Source: Panaeolus papilionaceus (lineage: Eukaryota; Basidiomycota; Agaricomycetes; Agaricales). Taken from it: DNA of 64,000 bases. The stretch lies in assembly GCA_015501605.1 (NCBI GenBank), contig JADNRZ010000007.1:62001-126000 (forward strand), written 5' to 3'. The notes under the pieces are model-generated. The model worked only from the letters and a program-made list of their open reading frames with translations. It was not told the DNA's origin and made no database searches. Shown here piece after piece: positions 12,105 to 24,126 of the stretch. The position numbers and the translations under genes are program-made. Positions within the stretch are counted from its first letter, which is position 1, and the number at the start of each line of letters is the position of its first letter.

Positions 12105-13459
12105 TCAAGTCAATCGAACAACATCAGTGTTGACGAAGTTGTTGACTTCGAAGCCTCCCTCTGGCTGTTTAACCACTCCGGCTTTCTCTAGGACACTGGA
12201 AGGATGTCTTAGCCATTTACCCGGTGCTTCCTTAACAAAAGCGTACCTCAAAGTCTCCTGGATGACGGTTGTTGGAATCACACCACAATCCTTAGGATAG
12301 CCGACAGTCTTCAGCCATGCCTGCAATCACCCATCAGCGCATTCACTATTTTCAGGCGCAATCACCCCACCTCAATGTCCTCTTTCGGATAGCCGAACTT
12401 CTCCTCGATAAATGCCACATTGGGACCAGCTCTGCTGCTCTCGCTGTCGAACTTGGTGACGAACCCTGTGAGACCAGAGAGGAAGATCTTGATAGCGTCT
12501 GTTGGTGCGCGGTCTGGATGAGCCGCAATTAACCAGGATGGCCATGGCGTCGGGACAGAACCAATCTGGACAAGGGTCAGACTGATCGAAGAATTGTGAG
12601 CTCGATCCTATACTGACAAAACGACCTTCGCCAGCATCAACGAAAGGCTTTGTGGTAAACCATTCCCACATAAATGCGCTGGTAGAACCATCATTGACGG
12701 AATTGAGTAGACCTCTGATATCGTTGTTCACTATCGAAGAGTAAGTCTCTGATCGTAGACGCTTGAAAGATGGGCACCTTGGAACTTCAAGTCGTCCGTT
12801 GGCCATCCTTGTTGCAAAGCCATGACGTATGCCATTGTCTGACTTCCACTGGCATATTTTCATGAATTAAAACCATAATGAGTTGAAGCTATCCTTACAA
12901 CGAACCTTCCATTACGAGAAATGCCTAGTTTCGTTCCCTTGAGATCGGAGATGGAGTTATAGGGCGATGAGGTGCCTGTGGTAACAGCCCTAATGAACCT
13001 ATTAAACCTGCTGTTCAGGATATAACCTTTCGAAAGAAAGCTTGCCAGTTGAGGGGTGTCGATACAAAGCTTCCAACGAGCTTGTATGCCTTTGACCCAT
13101 TTGCAATGCCAGAGATTAGGGGGTCAGTCAGCGCACTAGTCTTGCGTTAATATCAGGGGCAGCACATCCAAAGTTCATGCAGCGAACATTGCAATATCGA
13201 TTTCATCGTTAGTCAGCCTTGATATTAGCTGTCCAGTTCCACCTAAGTACACCGCTTCAGGTAGCGCCCATAAGAAGTGATGGTAGATATCTTACTTGGA
13301 CATTCAACCAAGGTGAAAGTCTTTCCCCCATCCTGTTCGGAGAACTGGAGCAGAGGGCTCGAAAAGTGTTCACATACTGTGTGAGATAACGAATCTAATT
13401 CGTATTATTGCTTTCAGAATTGTATTGTTACACATACCATAACCAATTCTTAATGGCAT
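12105..13459 (-). CDS. Periplasmic-binding-fold protein, Ca3427/NMT1-like
   Basis: Multi-exon protein of the type-2 periplasmic-binding fold, in the group typified by Candida albicans Ca3427 and related to NMT1/THI5-like proteins. The N-terminus MPLRIGY continues across an intron to EHFSSPLLQFSEQDGGKTF. Next come the typical LISRLTNDEIDIAIALTDP strand-helix unit, a central GTKLGISRNGSGSQTMAY ligand-loop region, and a C-terminal domain with EEKFGYPKEDIEAWLKTVGY. Such proteins are thought to bind a small ligand; the substrate in fungi is unclear. The start at 13459 is fixed by the conserved RIGY near the N-terminus. At least six short introns interrupt it. It shares a 266-bp divergent promoter region with the telomerase gene. 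Confidence 0.8.
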
Positions 13460-13725
13460 GATTAATAAAGATAAATAAATTGAGATCTAGGAAATGAAGC
13501 AGGGTCAGGCAAAAGTAGAAGGTTGTAGATGTCAATCAGCCAAGCTTGACTTTATCGCTTTCTTATCTAAATCAGCGTGACTGTTACGGTGCGCGTTTCA
13601 CTAAATCATGTGATGTGACAATAGTTAACAAAAGACGCGACTGTGACTGAACTTGAATCAACCTCCATGTACCGAATGACAACTTTTCATATTTAAACCA
13701 CTACATCCCTTATTGTATATTCCAA
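13460..13725. promoter_or_regulatory. Divergent promoter region between the PBP-like gene and TERT
   Basis: Only 266 bp separate the start codons of the minus-strand Ca3427-like gene (13459) and the plus-strand telomerase gene (13726). The region must hold both core promoters. A TATTTAAA string lies at about 13690-13697, about 30 bp before the TERT start codon. No other motif was assigned. Confidence 0.5.
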
Positions 13726-16700
13726 ATGGAAGCAAGCTCACCAAAGCTCACACTTTCAATTCTACAAAAATATTATCCTACCGTTGTTCGCTTGGACACA
13801 TTCTTAACCATCCATCTCAATATAACCTGTCCTGGTCATGAGAAGTTTCGCGTTATAGACGAAGAAAAGGATCCAGAAGGCTATGTTGGGCTGCTTCGGT
13901 CAACTTATGTTGGCTCATCCCTACTGAAACGCACAAGCTTCGAGGCCAAACCGCCACAACTCAATATCCGGGAGGTGTGTTTTGTGTCTCAATCATGTCC
14001 CAGTCATTCACTAGTGCTCTAGGTTATTATGAGAGCACAGGAACGACTGTTCAAAGAGAGGCGGACCCCCAACATTCTCACATTGGGTTATCGCTATGTA
14101 CGTTTTCGAACCCATAATGTAAATTTCAAAGCCTCATATTCTATGGAGAATTGGTATCAAAATCCAAATCGCCCTCCTGTGATAAGTTACTTTCTCAACA
14201 CTATAACCACTGTATTTGAACAGCAGCCTTGGTCTCGTCTCCTTTCACGGTAAGTGAATTTGTTGTAGGAGGTCTTTCTGCCCTCACGTTCATTAGAATT
14301 GGAGACGATGCCATGACGGATCTATTGAGCGAGACCTCGATCTTTCTAGGACTCCCTAACGGATGCTTCTGTCAAATATCTGGGGATTCAGTCCTGTATG
14401 CCACACAGCAGATAAATCCAGCTCACCCGTTGTTACCGGAAAGTGAAACGCGAACGCGAACGCAAGGTAAACGGCCCCTTTCAGCTATAATCGGTGTAGA
14501 AAATGGTCCTAGGAAGCGCGTAAAACTGGACGCCCGTGCTCAAAATACTCCTATTAGCGACGTGAAACGGTAGGTTGCCTGAATTTTGCTCAATGAGGTG
14601 CTCGCTTGAGCTTCCCTCTACTTCAGGGTCTCCCCGGTGGACATTACATTTACACGGATTCGATTGCTTTATTCACGCCCGAACATCGTCCCAAACTCCA
14701 AAACAATACTCGTCGGGCTGCCACTAAGACGTAATTCAGGTTTTGTTTTCAGTTTTCTAACATTAACCTTTCTGTATAGATGTCTTGAATAGGATGTACC
14801 CTTCATTTTCTATGGGGACACCTGCCGTCCCGTCGCCGGAAAAAGACGCAAAAGATGTTCGTCACCTAGCGAAATATGTGTTTTCGCGACAATATAACTT
14901 TACGAATCCCTTTGTCGGCGAGAATGGCAAAACATTTTTCAGATTTCAGGATTATCTGGACAAGGAACTCGAGATCGTCGTCAGTGGTAGTATTACTCTC
15001 TATTCATATCCTATCTTGACGTTGTTTAAAAGAAATCGGGTCCGTGTAAAACCCCTAAGCGGTTGAAAGAGGTTCTTCCGCTTCTATCAAAGCTCTTAAG
15101 GAGATACAGAAGATGTCGCTACGCGCTTGTGCTAGATCGAGCTTGTCCGTCGAAGGTAGTTAACTCCAGTGGGCTTTCAAAACTGCATATGTATCAATGT
15201 ATAACTCTGCAGGTAAAACACAAAGTTTACGGAGACATGGATAGTAGCGTTATCTTGGTAAATTACTTGTTATGTCATGGGGGAGTTTTTTCTTTTGTCT
15301 TCTACTCATATCTTCCTCAGGAACTGCTTTCGGAAACCTCAATGACTATTAAGACCCAGAAGTCTGGGGGTAATAATTCGGTCGGGTCGGCAAGTCATCA
15401 TACCCTACAGGAGAAGGCAAAACCCAAGTTCATCGAATTTTCATGCAGTCATTACGAGGTCAGTATGTCATCTTTCTACGTCTACCTGTTTAACAACTTG
15501 GGTGCTAGGTGTATCGCTATGTAGTACATGTAACGAACCAAGTGATACCCAAATCATTTTGGGGCTCCGAAAGGAATCTCAAGGTGGTGTTCAAATGTAG
15601 GAGATCCCTTGAGCGCTACTGTAACGTTGAACTTAAATTCCTTTCTAGACCTCAGGGAATTCATATCTTCTAGGCGTCATGAGACATTGAATCTCCATCA
15701 CGTTCTCCAAGGCTTCAGCACCTCTGATTGTGACTGGCTATGTCCACCTGGAGGACGCGCACGCAACCAAACCCGGGTGTCAGTCACAGACGCTGCTAAG
15801 CGCCGGCAACTGCTGGAAGACTTTATGTTTTGGTACTTCGACTCCTTTGTCATGCCCCTCTTGAAGGTGAGTCGAATTTAGACTGTTGTCCATACAGTAT
15901 GCTCACGTGTAAATCAGACTACCTTCTACATCACCCCCTCGTCCGCACTAAAAAACCACATTTTGTATTTTAGACATGATGACTGGTCAACCCTATGTGC
16001 ACCTCTTGTGGAACGCTTGACTGACAAGACATTTAAAAGACTAACCGAGGTACACCTCTGTCTTTAACCATCGAATTATACTTACATGTTTACCATGCAA
16101 GGTGGAGGCGAACGAACTCTTAAGACGAAGGAAACTAGGATTTTCCTTTGTCCGCCTGCTCCCCAAGGAAACAGGCGTTCGTCCTATCGTAAATCTTCGT
16201 CGCAAAAAGCAAATGAACAATGTGTGTTCGATTTTGATAAACCGGCCAGATGATGATGCAGCCAACTGATGCATATATTTTGCAGGGTAAAGAAGCATCT
16301 ATTAACCAAGTTCTCCAGACTGCGTTCTCAATATTAAGCTATGAGAAGGTACGTGGCCAATGACGGTACTCGAATTCATTCTGATGATTATTATAGACCA
16401 ATCAAAGGGAGCTTTTGGGTGCCTCCATCTTTGGCTTCGACGACATATACAACCGACTAAAGCAATTCAAGTCTCGCTTGCCACGAGATTCCAGCGGTAG
16501 GCTGTAAGTAACCCTGGGCAATCCTCTCTCTATGTGTCTGATCACCCAGATGAGTTTAGCCCAAAGTTATATTTCGTGAAGGTTGATGTGCAGGCGTGTT
16601 TCGACACTATTGACCAAGCCAAGCTAATAAGCATCATACGGAATATCATTAGTGAGGTACGGAGATTGCCCTACTGGGACGGTTACAGTCACTCAAGTTG

Positions 16701-18349
16701 TACAGGATGTGTATGTCACTCAACGCTACGGTCAAGTCACCATATCCCAAGACAAAGTAAGAAGAACCTTTTCGAAGAAAGCATGGCCTGAAGGTGATCC
16801 GAACTGTTTTTATTTGCTCAAGCGTTGAATTTATTTACCTCTGCTCAAGACGACCAGCCTCATTTCTTACACCACGCTACTGAATTGGCGAAGTTCCTGC
16901 GGAACACTATCTTTGTGGACCAGGTAGCTCTTTCTATATTGTGTAGTGTAATCTGACACCACTCACTCGCATTCAGGTTGTATATCACCCAGCGCAAAAG
17001 CAAGAGATTCTTCAGCTACTGCAAGAGCATATCACAGACAACATCGTTAAGGTAGACTTGTGCGCCGAAAGACTCCTGAGGTTGTCTCATTTTACCTGCA
17101 GATTGGAAAGGATTATTACCGACAAATGATAGGCATCCCTCAAGGATCAGTCCTATCATCAATCCTCTGCTCATTTTTCTACGGTGACTTGGAAAAGGGA
17201 TTTTCCTTATTTTCAGAGGGCCCCGAGAATGTCAGTTCAAATTTTAATTTGGGAGAATGCATCCTGACGAAATTGAAAGGTGTTACTGCGACTCATCGAC
17301 GATTACTTGTATATCACCACCGATCCACGCAAAGCACACTCGTTTCTCGAGAAAATGCATCGAGGTCATCCCGAATATGGGTGTTTTATCTCTGATGACA
17401 AGACACTAACAAACTTCAACCACAAAACCATTGTGGCGAATGTGGTCGACCCCAGTCAAAAGAGTATTACACATTCTCCTTCTGTTGCTTTCCTCCTTTT
17501 TTGACGCGCCGATTTCCAGCCTTCCCATGGTGTGGATTGTCGATCAATATGCAAGATCTGTCTATAACTGTCGACTACATACGATATCGCGGTAGTGGTG
17601 CGTATATTTAATTTTGAGTGAATCGTATGGGCTTTATCGTACTGAAAGTAACCCTATAGGTATTCGAAACACACTGACAGTAGAAAAAGGCCGTGCGTCT
17701 GGGAAAGCATTCACGTTTAAAATGCTCATGTCAGTATTTTTAACCATCTGAGAAGAATCTACTTATTCGTTACAGGTTGGCGAAGGCTAAGAACCACAAT
17801 CTGTTCACTGACGGTGAACTGAATACCGAATATGTGGTTTATCTCAATGCGTACCAGAACCTTTTAATGACAGCACTAAAGATGTGCGAGTATCTCCATG
17901 ACTGGCGTGTGCGCAAGAGTATCAATACCAGGTTTTTGCGCAGTATGTTCCACATGCTACTTACCCACCAAGGTGTAAAGCTTACATTTATCAGATGTTA
18001 TCCAACAAGTTGTTCTATACAGTTTCACTTCTATGCGTAGACAGGCCCAGAAGAAGGGGCTTACCCTTGGCGACACCGGCGGTGGAATCCGTAAGGAGGC
18101 TGTGATTTGGTACGTGAATATTCAGCACATCCGTTTTACCGTCCAGTGGCAATTTACGAATTCGTCAGGTTGGGTTATCAAGCTTTTCATTACGTCCTCG
18201 GCAAACGACAAAGCAAGTATCGGGACATCGTTCAATGGCTGAGTGTCGAGAACGCGAAGTCAAACCGAAGGAACCATTGCTACATGCGAAAGTTCCAGAC
18301 GCTCATGAAGTCTGGCCAAGCCCGCATCGCTGAAGTATTGACTGACTGA
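13726..18349 (+). CDS. TERT: Telomerase reverse transcriptase
   Basis: Catalytic subunit of telomerase, which copies the telomerase RNA template onto chromosome ends. Roughly 1,050-1,100 residues in many short exons. Domains in order: a TEN-like region (SYFLNTITTVF, then LLSRIGDDAMTDLL); the RNA-binding domain with the QFP-type block RLLYSRPN and HVLNRMYPSF; the CP motif around FISSRRHETLNLHHVLQGFS; the T motif DFMFWYFDSFVMPLLK-TTFYITPSS; RT motifs 1-2 (GFSFVRLLPKETGVRPIVNL); motif A YFVKVDVQACFDTI; motif B IGKDYYRQMIGIPQGSVLSS; motif C LRLIDDYLYIT with both catalytic aspartates; and the motif E area with FPWCGLSINM. It ends in the C-terminal extension with LGYQAFHYVLGKRQSKY. All catalytic Asp residues are present, so the gene appears intact. 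Start: the first ATG of the frame. Whether the residues encoded at 14098-14131 are kept or spliced out is uncertain. Confidence 0.93.
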
Positions 18350-18687
18350 ATCCTTATGCTCAATATTTTTGAGGCCATATTATGACATGGGCCAAGGAGT
18401 CATCCAATGCGTTGAAAGGCAGTGCCTCTGTAGATGGGATACCTTTCGATTCTTGCCCGTGATCATGGCGTCAGGATTCAGCTGAAGTTTGTCATGCTCC
18501 CACGTGGATATCCGAGTCTACATTCCAGGCTTGATTAACCTGAGAACTATCACCGAGTGTTATAATTTAGGCTTACCTCTGTTCACAAAAAAACCTGTAC
18601 AACACATCTGATTTCCTGTCTGAAACCAAACCATTGGGGTTTGCTAATTGACGCGAATTCATAAGTCAGCAAACAGAATTTGAACAC
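18350..18687. other. Intergenic region upstream of glutathione peroxidase
   Basis: A 338-bp spacer between the TERT stop and the peroxidase start, both on the plus strand. It should hold the TERT 3' UTR and the peroxidase promoter. Nothing specific was recognised. Confidence 0.5.
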
Positions 18688-19578
18688 ATGACCGCACTCC
18701 GGTTTACCCGATTGCTCAGCAGTCGTCTTCGCGATTGTATAAATATCAAACATTGTCCAACCAATTCCATATCTACAACCTTCTTCCCATCTACCTCCGT
18801 TCGACTCACATACCTAGCAAATCACACAACTTTACTGAACATTGCAACTTATTCCACAATGTCAACTGAGTCCAGCTTCTACTCTCTTAAAGCAGAACTT
18901 CCTGGTGGCAAAACCTTCGACTTTGCAGATTTGAAGGGCAAGACTGTTCTCATTGTGAACGTCGCTTCGAAATGGTGCGTTATCAAGCTTAACGGTCGCT
19001 ACAATTCTTCCTTACCACCCCCTTGTGCAGTGGCTTTACCCCTCAATATCAAGGTACAACGACACTATTCCGACACCTGTCGTCATAACTCACACCCGAC
19101 CCATTTAGGTCTTCAGGAGCTCTATAATAAATACAAGGACAAGGGTCTTGAGATTCTAGGATTCCCGTGCAACCAGGTGCGTGCTATTATACACTAGCTT
19201 ATGTGTTTGGCTGATTATAGGCTTTCACCCTACCGCCAGTTTGGAGGACAAGAGCCTGCAGACGATGACGGCATCAAGGAGTTCTGCACACTGAACCACG
19301 GCGTGACTTTCCCTCTCATGAAGAAGTCTGATGTCAATGGCGACAACACCAACAAGGTGTACCAGTGGCTCAAGAACGAGAAGTCGGGCCTTCTCGGTTT
19401 GACTCGCATCAAGGTGCGTCTTTCAGTGCTTTATCTCTTTGCAATATCTAATAACTATTTTTGGTTGTAGTGGAACTTTGAGAAGTTCCTCGTGGATAAG
19501 GAAGGCAAGGTCGTTCAGCGATGGGCTTCTACGACCACCCCTGCTGCCATTGACGCAGAGGTCGCCAAGATAATATGA
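18688..19578 (+). CDS. Glutathione peroxidase (thioredoxin-dependent, cysteine type)
   Basis: Reduces hydrogen and lipid peroxides. Exons join the first open frame to SKCGFTPQYQGLQ, where the active-site codon TGT spans an intron (TG|T), so the enzyme uses cysteine rather than selenocysteine, as expected in fungi. Other family blocks: KTVLIVNVASK, LEILGFPCNQFGGQEP, FPLMKKSDVNGD, a catalytic tryptophan in IKWNFEKFLVDKEG, and a C-terminus ending VAKII. Two starts are possible. The ATG at 18688 adds a 57-residue leader rich in Arg, Ser and Thr that looks like a mitochondrial presequence; the ATG at 18859 (MSTESS) gives the compact cytosolic form. Four introns are present; the third ends at the CCGCCAG just before TTTGGAGG. 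Confidence 0.92.
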
Positions 19579-19977
19579 CTACAAGGTACCAGCACAAAAG
19601 ACCAGAATTCAAGGCTATGATATAGCATGTATTTATTTTCTATAGTTCAATGAAAGGTAACCAAATACATTTAACATGAAATCATCTCTGAAATCTAGTC
19701 GACGGTATTCCGGCAAACATTACCCGAATATTTTATTACCATCTCTCACAAAAGGAGATCTGACGCCATGCAAGTTGCCCCAAGAAGTTGAACCTTCGCT
19801 TACTTGTCATCGTGTTCGATCATATCAATCGCTCACAACGCGGAACCACGCAAGATGCAAGCGCTTGAGGACAGCGATCTTCGAATCGGTCATAGGATAT
19901 AATTACACCTCGACGATTGACAAGACATTGGATTTCAAAGTGTTCATCAGATGCTAAATACGTCCCTTGGAGATTTT
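19579..19977. other. Convergent 3' region
   Basis: 399 bp between the stop of the glutathione peroxidase (+) and the stop of the coiled-coil protein (-). AT-rich with no recognised coding or RNA feature; presumably the two 3' UTRs. Confidence 0.5.
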
Positions 19978-21119
19978 TTAGGTCGAGGGCTGATTTTTCC
20001 AGAACCCACTACTTCTGTTGGTCCTTGGGACTCTTCCCTTCAACTCATTCAACTTGGCCTCTCGTTCTCTCTCATCCACTGCCAACATTGCGCGTAGACT
20101 ATCAACCTCGGCAGCCTTTTCTTGCATTCTTTCAGTCGCCTCGCGAGAGTTCTGCCGAAGCGTTTCAAGAGTCTCCTCCTCTGTTCGAAGCCGGGCCTTA
20201 GAGTTTTCATAGTCCATCTTCGCATTGAGATATGCGGCTTCGCGCTTCTTGAACTTGTTTAAAAGTGCTTGACGGCTAGCCTGGACGCGCGCTTCACTCT
20301 TTGATCGCCGTTGATGTTGAGTACAGTGGGTGGAGGTTGAGAGAAAACGCATCTCTCACCTTGATGGTAGCTTTTTGGTGCTTCTGCAGGTTCTCAAGAT
20401 CGTTAATCGCCAGGGCCAACGATTTCTTTTCCGTTCTGGCCTCTTCTTTTATAATCTTAGAAAGTCTTTTGCCGTGCTTAGCTGTGGGATTTGTTGAATA
20501 ATAAGCCTGATGAGCTGTATCAGAGATATAGATATCCCGCACCTTCTTCTTGATCTACTTTAGACCTTTGCTTTGGTGTAAGATTTCGCTGTGCTTCAGC
20601 CTTTCGGTTTTCCAGTTCTTCATCGACGTCAGCAGTTGCCCCAGGTCCCGTGGCCCCGGCACCGCCAGCGAAAGCAGATCCTATGCGCTTTATCGATCCT
20701 GTCCTTCGCGAAGCTATGCTCCCAATTCTTGAAGAGCGCACTGTGTCACCAGCCCCAACCGGTAATATGGGAGCGGCTATGGGAGGCGGTCCGTTGGGTT
20801 GAACTGGGGAGTTTGCCTCGCCTGCTGCTACAGCCGTATGAGGCTCGGGTTTGTGCTCAGGGTCTTCAGTTGGAAGCCAGCCATCCGATCCATTCGGGTG
20901 TTCGACAGCAATGTTTGTCAATGTCTGAGGTTCTCTGGAGGTGGAGTCTTGGGGATATGTCTCCGTAATGTCAGCCTGTTTGGCTTCTGTAACTGGGGGC
21001 GGCAAGGTTTGCTCGGCAATTTCCATTTGAGATAATACTTCTGGAGGTGGTGAAGGGGCGTCAAAGTAGAAAGTATGTTGACGTTCAGGTGTGGCTTGCT
21101 TCATAGTAGAACGACTCAT
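19978..21119 (-). CDS. Coiled-coil protein resembling basidiomycete 'Ncp1' proteins
   Basis: The N-terminal exon (21119 to about 20540) is disordered, Pro/Glu-rich, then carries a Ser/Arg patch SRIGSIASRRTGSIKRIGSA and a Gly/Ala stretch. The remaining exons encode a nearly continuous coiled coil: KHGKRLSKIIKEEARTEKKS, NDLENLQKHQKATIK, QALLNKFKKREAAYLNAKMD and LETLRQNSREATERMQEKA, ending in SSGFWKNQPST. From memory this pattern matches proteins annotated in mushrooms as DNA-binding protein Ncp1, but no DNA-binding fold is visible, so that name is not asserted. The start is the MSRSTMKQ methionine. Its start codon lies 58 bp from the stop of the AP-3 beta gene on the same strand, leaving little room for a promoter. 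Confidence 0.65.
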
Positions 21120-21177
21120 AAACAGTGTCTCACTTGATTTTGTTATTCAGTGCGGGCTGAGATGTATTACAATGATA

Positions 21178-23990
21178 TCATTGACGAATGAGCCCGTTAG
21201 TCTCGTCCTCACTGGAACTTTCCCCCGTTTCTCCTTCCTCGTCTTCAGAACCTGTTGCCCCTGTCACGGGACTGTGTGTACCCGTAGAGGCCGCTGGCTT
21301 GGAGGGGTCTCGCTCTTTACCTTCGTCTTCTTCGTCTTCTTCTTCGTCGTCCCCGCTACTCGTCTCCTCTTCGTCCTCCTCTCCCTCATCCTCGTTGTCA
21401 CCCTCTTCCTCATCTTCCTTCTCATCCTCGGCGTAGAAAGAGTCGAGATCCTTGAACGCACCCTTGGCACCGTTGCTCGAGCTTGGACGTGACCCATCCG
21501 TTGGGGTAAGAACTATAGGCGTCGGTCCAGCGCTCTTTAGATTGGTCATCCCAGTAGAAGATATAGCCAGTGGTACTGCTGGGGCTGGTTTGTTCTCCTC
21601 CTCGCTGTCACGAATCTTGCTTTCAACCCCTTTCTCAAGCCAATCGGGCAGTATATCGTCCATTCTCGTAGACTTGGCTGTAACTCTACTCAGTGAACCC
21701 AGCAGAATTCGAGGATCATCTGACAAATGGCATGAGCTAATGCGATAGCACAACGAAGGGAGATGAAAACCTAGATAGTTTCCTTCATCGTCCATGGAAC
21801 CTGACTTTCCTTCGAACAATACCAGCTTGACCTGTTCTCTTCTAAGAATGACACCACCTCGATCTTCCCCTTGAATGCCATCGATCTGAGCTCCAGATCC
21901 TACAAGTAGGGACGCTAGCATTCTGCCCCGATCTCGGACATCGTAGTTTGAGTCGTATCTGGCCAGAGAAAAAACATAGCGTGCAAGCAGGGTAAGTGTT
22001 TGATGATGAGGGGATAGAACCAGCAATTTCGCTGCCAGCGTTAGGACTTGAAGCTTCACCAACGGGGACTCCTGACCGAAGTTCTTCGTCATTTCTCGAA
22101 GGACATCTGGTGCCCATGACGCAACTCCTTCTGGACCAGGGCCCTTTTCATCCGACGCAGCGTATTGGCCCACTAGCCAGACTACACAGGCCCTGGCATG
22201 AGGATGGTTGATGTCGCTGATTTTCCGCGCAAGATGAGAAATAATGGAAATCGGGGATTGCGAGGAAGTCGCGAGAGATGCGAACGACTGTGCGACAAGT
22301 TGCAACTGGACCAAATACTTGAGCACCATGACAGCATGCGATACAACGACGTCTAGGAGAAAACATCAGCATTCCATCGATACAAGGGAAGACCATACAT
22401 ACCCTGGGGACTTTTAATCATAGATATTAGAGCGGTCAGGCATTGCGATACTGCCTCTGGGATACGAACGGCACAGTTCCCCAGAGCATGAATTGCTGCG
22501 GACACGACTTCGTCATCTACGTCTTCGGCGTAATCCTGGATGATTTAGGTCGGGGACAAGCGCGTTTTTATAAAAATTACATACAATGAACTCCCTCAGT
22601 ATTGTGGGGTAATTGTCGACATGAATCAATTTCGAGAGGAGCCTAATCTTGAGTATTTTAGTGGCTTGTGGATCATCGGTTCGAACCAAAAACCGCGTAA
22701 AATGATGCAAGAACAGTCCCTACACAGATAAATTGGTAAGTTTGACACGCATCTGGAAAAAAATTGGAATCTTACTGGGGATGACTTGGCGATGAGATAA
22801 ATATCTGTTAACGCGACTCTTTCATACTCCTTCGAGGTTAATAGAAGACGTAAGATTGGGTTAACAAATTTGGGCCAATAAGAAGGCGGAGCTGTGTAGA
22901 AGTAAACTTTTGTGGCAGCCAGAATCACCTAAGATCGTTACTTCAGTGAAAGAAGACTAAGGAGAAACATCAAGACTTACAGCAGGATTGCGACTGAGGA
23001 AGATGGGCTCCACAGAATCAAGTAGCAGTTTCACGTCCTTATCGAGCTCCTCTTCAACGCTATCTGGACCCTCGACAACTATTGGCCTTGCGAGCATCGT
23101 CCGGACGTATCTCAACAGGAGGTTCATCAAGTCAACCTGGCCCCACTCATCAACGTCAACAAGAATCTTGCACAGACGTCGATAATGCTGGTGCAGAAGG
23201 TCCAATCGGGTCGGGCAAACGGACTCAAATGCAATCGCAACACTTCCTAGTGACAAGGGCGAACGATCTTTGAGCATGGATGTGATGACCTCAATAAGGG
23301 CTGGGAGGTGTGAATTGTCCAATCTACGGAGCGAGTCTCGTGAGTCGCAAGAATGGGGGTGCACATATCGAGAAACTCACTCATAGCACTTTGGGATAGC
23401 TAAGGCAGCTGCCTTTCGAACATATGGACTGATGTCTGCAGCACACTTCTTGATGGCAAGCACAACTATGCTCCCTATCATGGGAACCTTGATTCCGCTC
23501 AGAACCCTCAGCGCCATTGCACGAATCAGGGGGTTGGAGTCAGCGAGGTCCTTCTGGAAGGTGTTGATTGAGAGTAATGCAAGATCTGGGTCGTGTTCTG
23601 CATAACGAAGGAGGTATATGTATACCAGCTTTCGTATTTCTAGATTCTGCGAAGCGACGTTCTTCACAACTTGTGCAAAGTATTCGGACACATTGCGACC
23701 TTTCGAAATTAGCTGGTAGGTATAATCAGACTGAAGATCCTAATGATAGCAATAAAATTCATACATACAGCAATAAGGCGTTTCATAGCATCCAGCTTTT
23801 CTCTGTCGCTCGTAGAATCTAGCTGCTTCCGAATGTTTTTGGTCTTGTCATCGCTTGCGTCGAGATATGAGGCACCACTACCACGGCCGATAGCTAAGTC
23901 TCTTGTATGTTCTGAGAACGACTCCTGCAATCGCATGCCCAGACGTGTTGCATTTTCTGAGATGACATTGAGGTATTGACTGCCAGACAT
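21178..23990 (-). CDS. AP-3 adaptor complex subunit beta
   Basis: Large beta-adaptin of the AP-3 coat, which sorts cargo from Golgi/endosomes to the vacuole. It opens [20 protein letters not shown] with the AP-3 beta signature [20 protein letters not shown], followed by the armadillo-like solenoid: [60 protein letters not shown] and [17 protein letters not shown]. Further solenoid exons run down to about 21600. The last exon ends in a long acidic/Ser hinge (runs of Asp, Glu and Ser) and stops at GLIRQ, without the C-terminal ear of animal AP-3B, as is usual for fungal forms. At least six short introns. Start: the first ATG of the family N-terminus. Confidence 0.9.
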
Positions 23991-24126
23991 TCCAAAGAGG
24001 ATGAAGCAGCGGAATGGGTTGAATAGCTTTGATTACGTCATGTCAATGTTTATCTCAAGACTGCCTTGATGGAGCAACTCATCATTTCTCAAAAATAAAT
24101 CTATATTTCATAGCTAATACTAGGGC

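Noticed and set aside
22510..22928. Separate small minus-strand ORFs
   Set aside because: They are exons of the AP-3 beta gene extended into introns, not independent genes.
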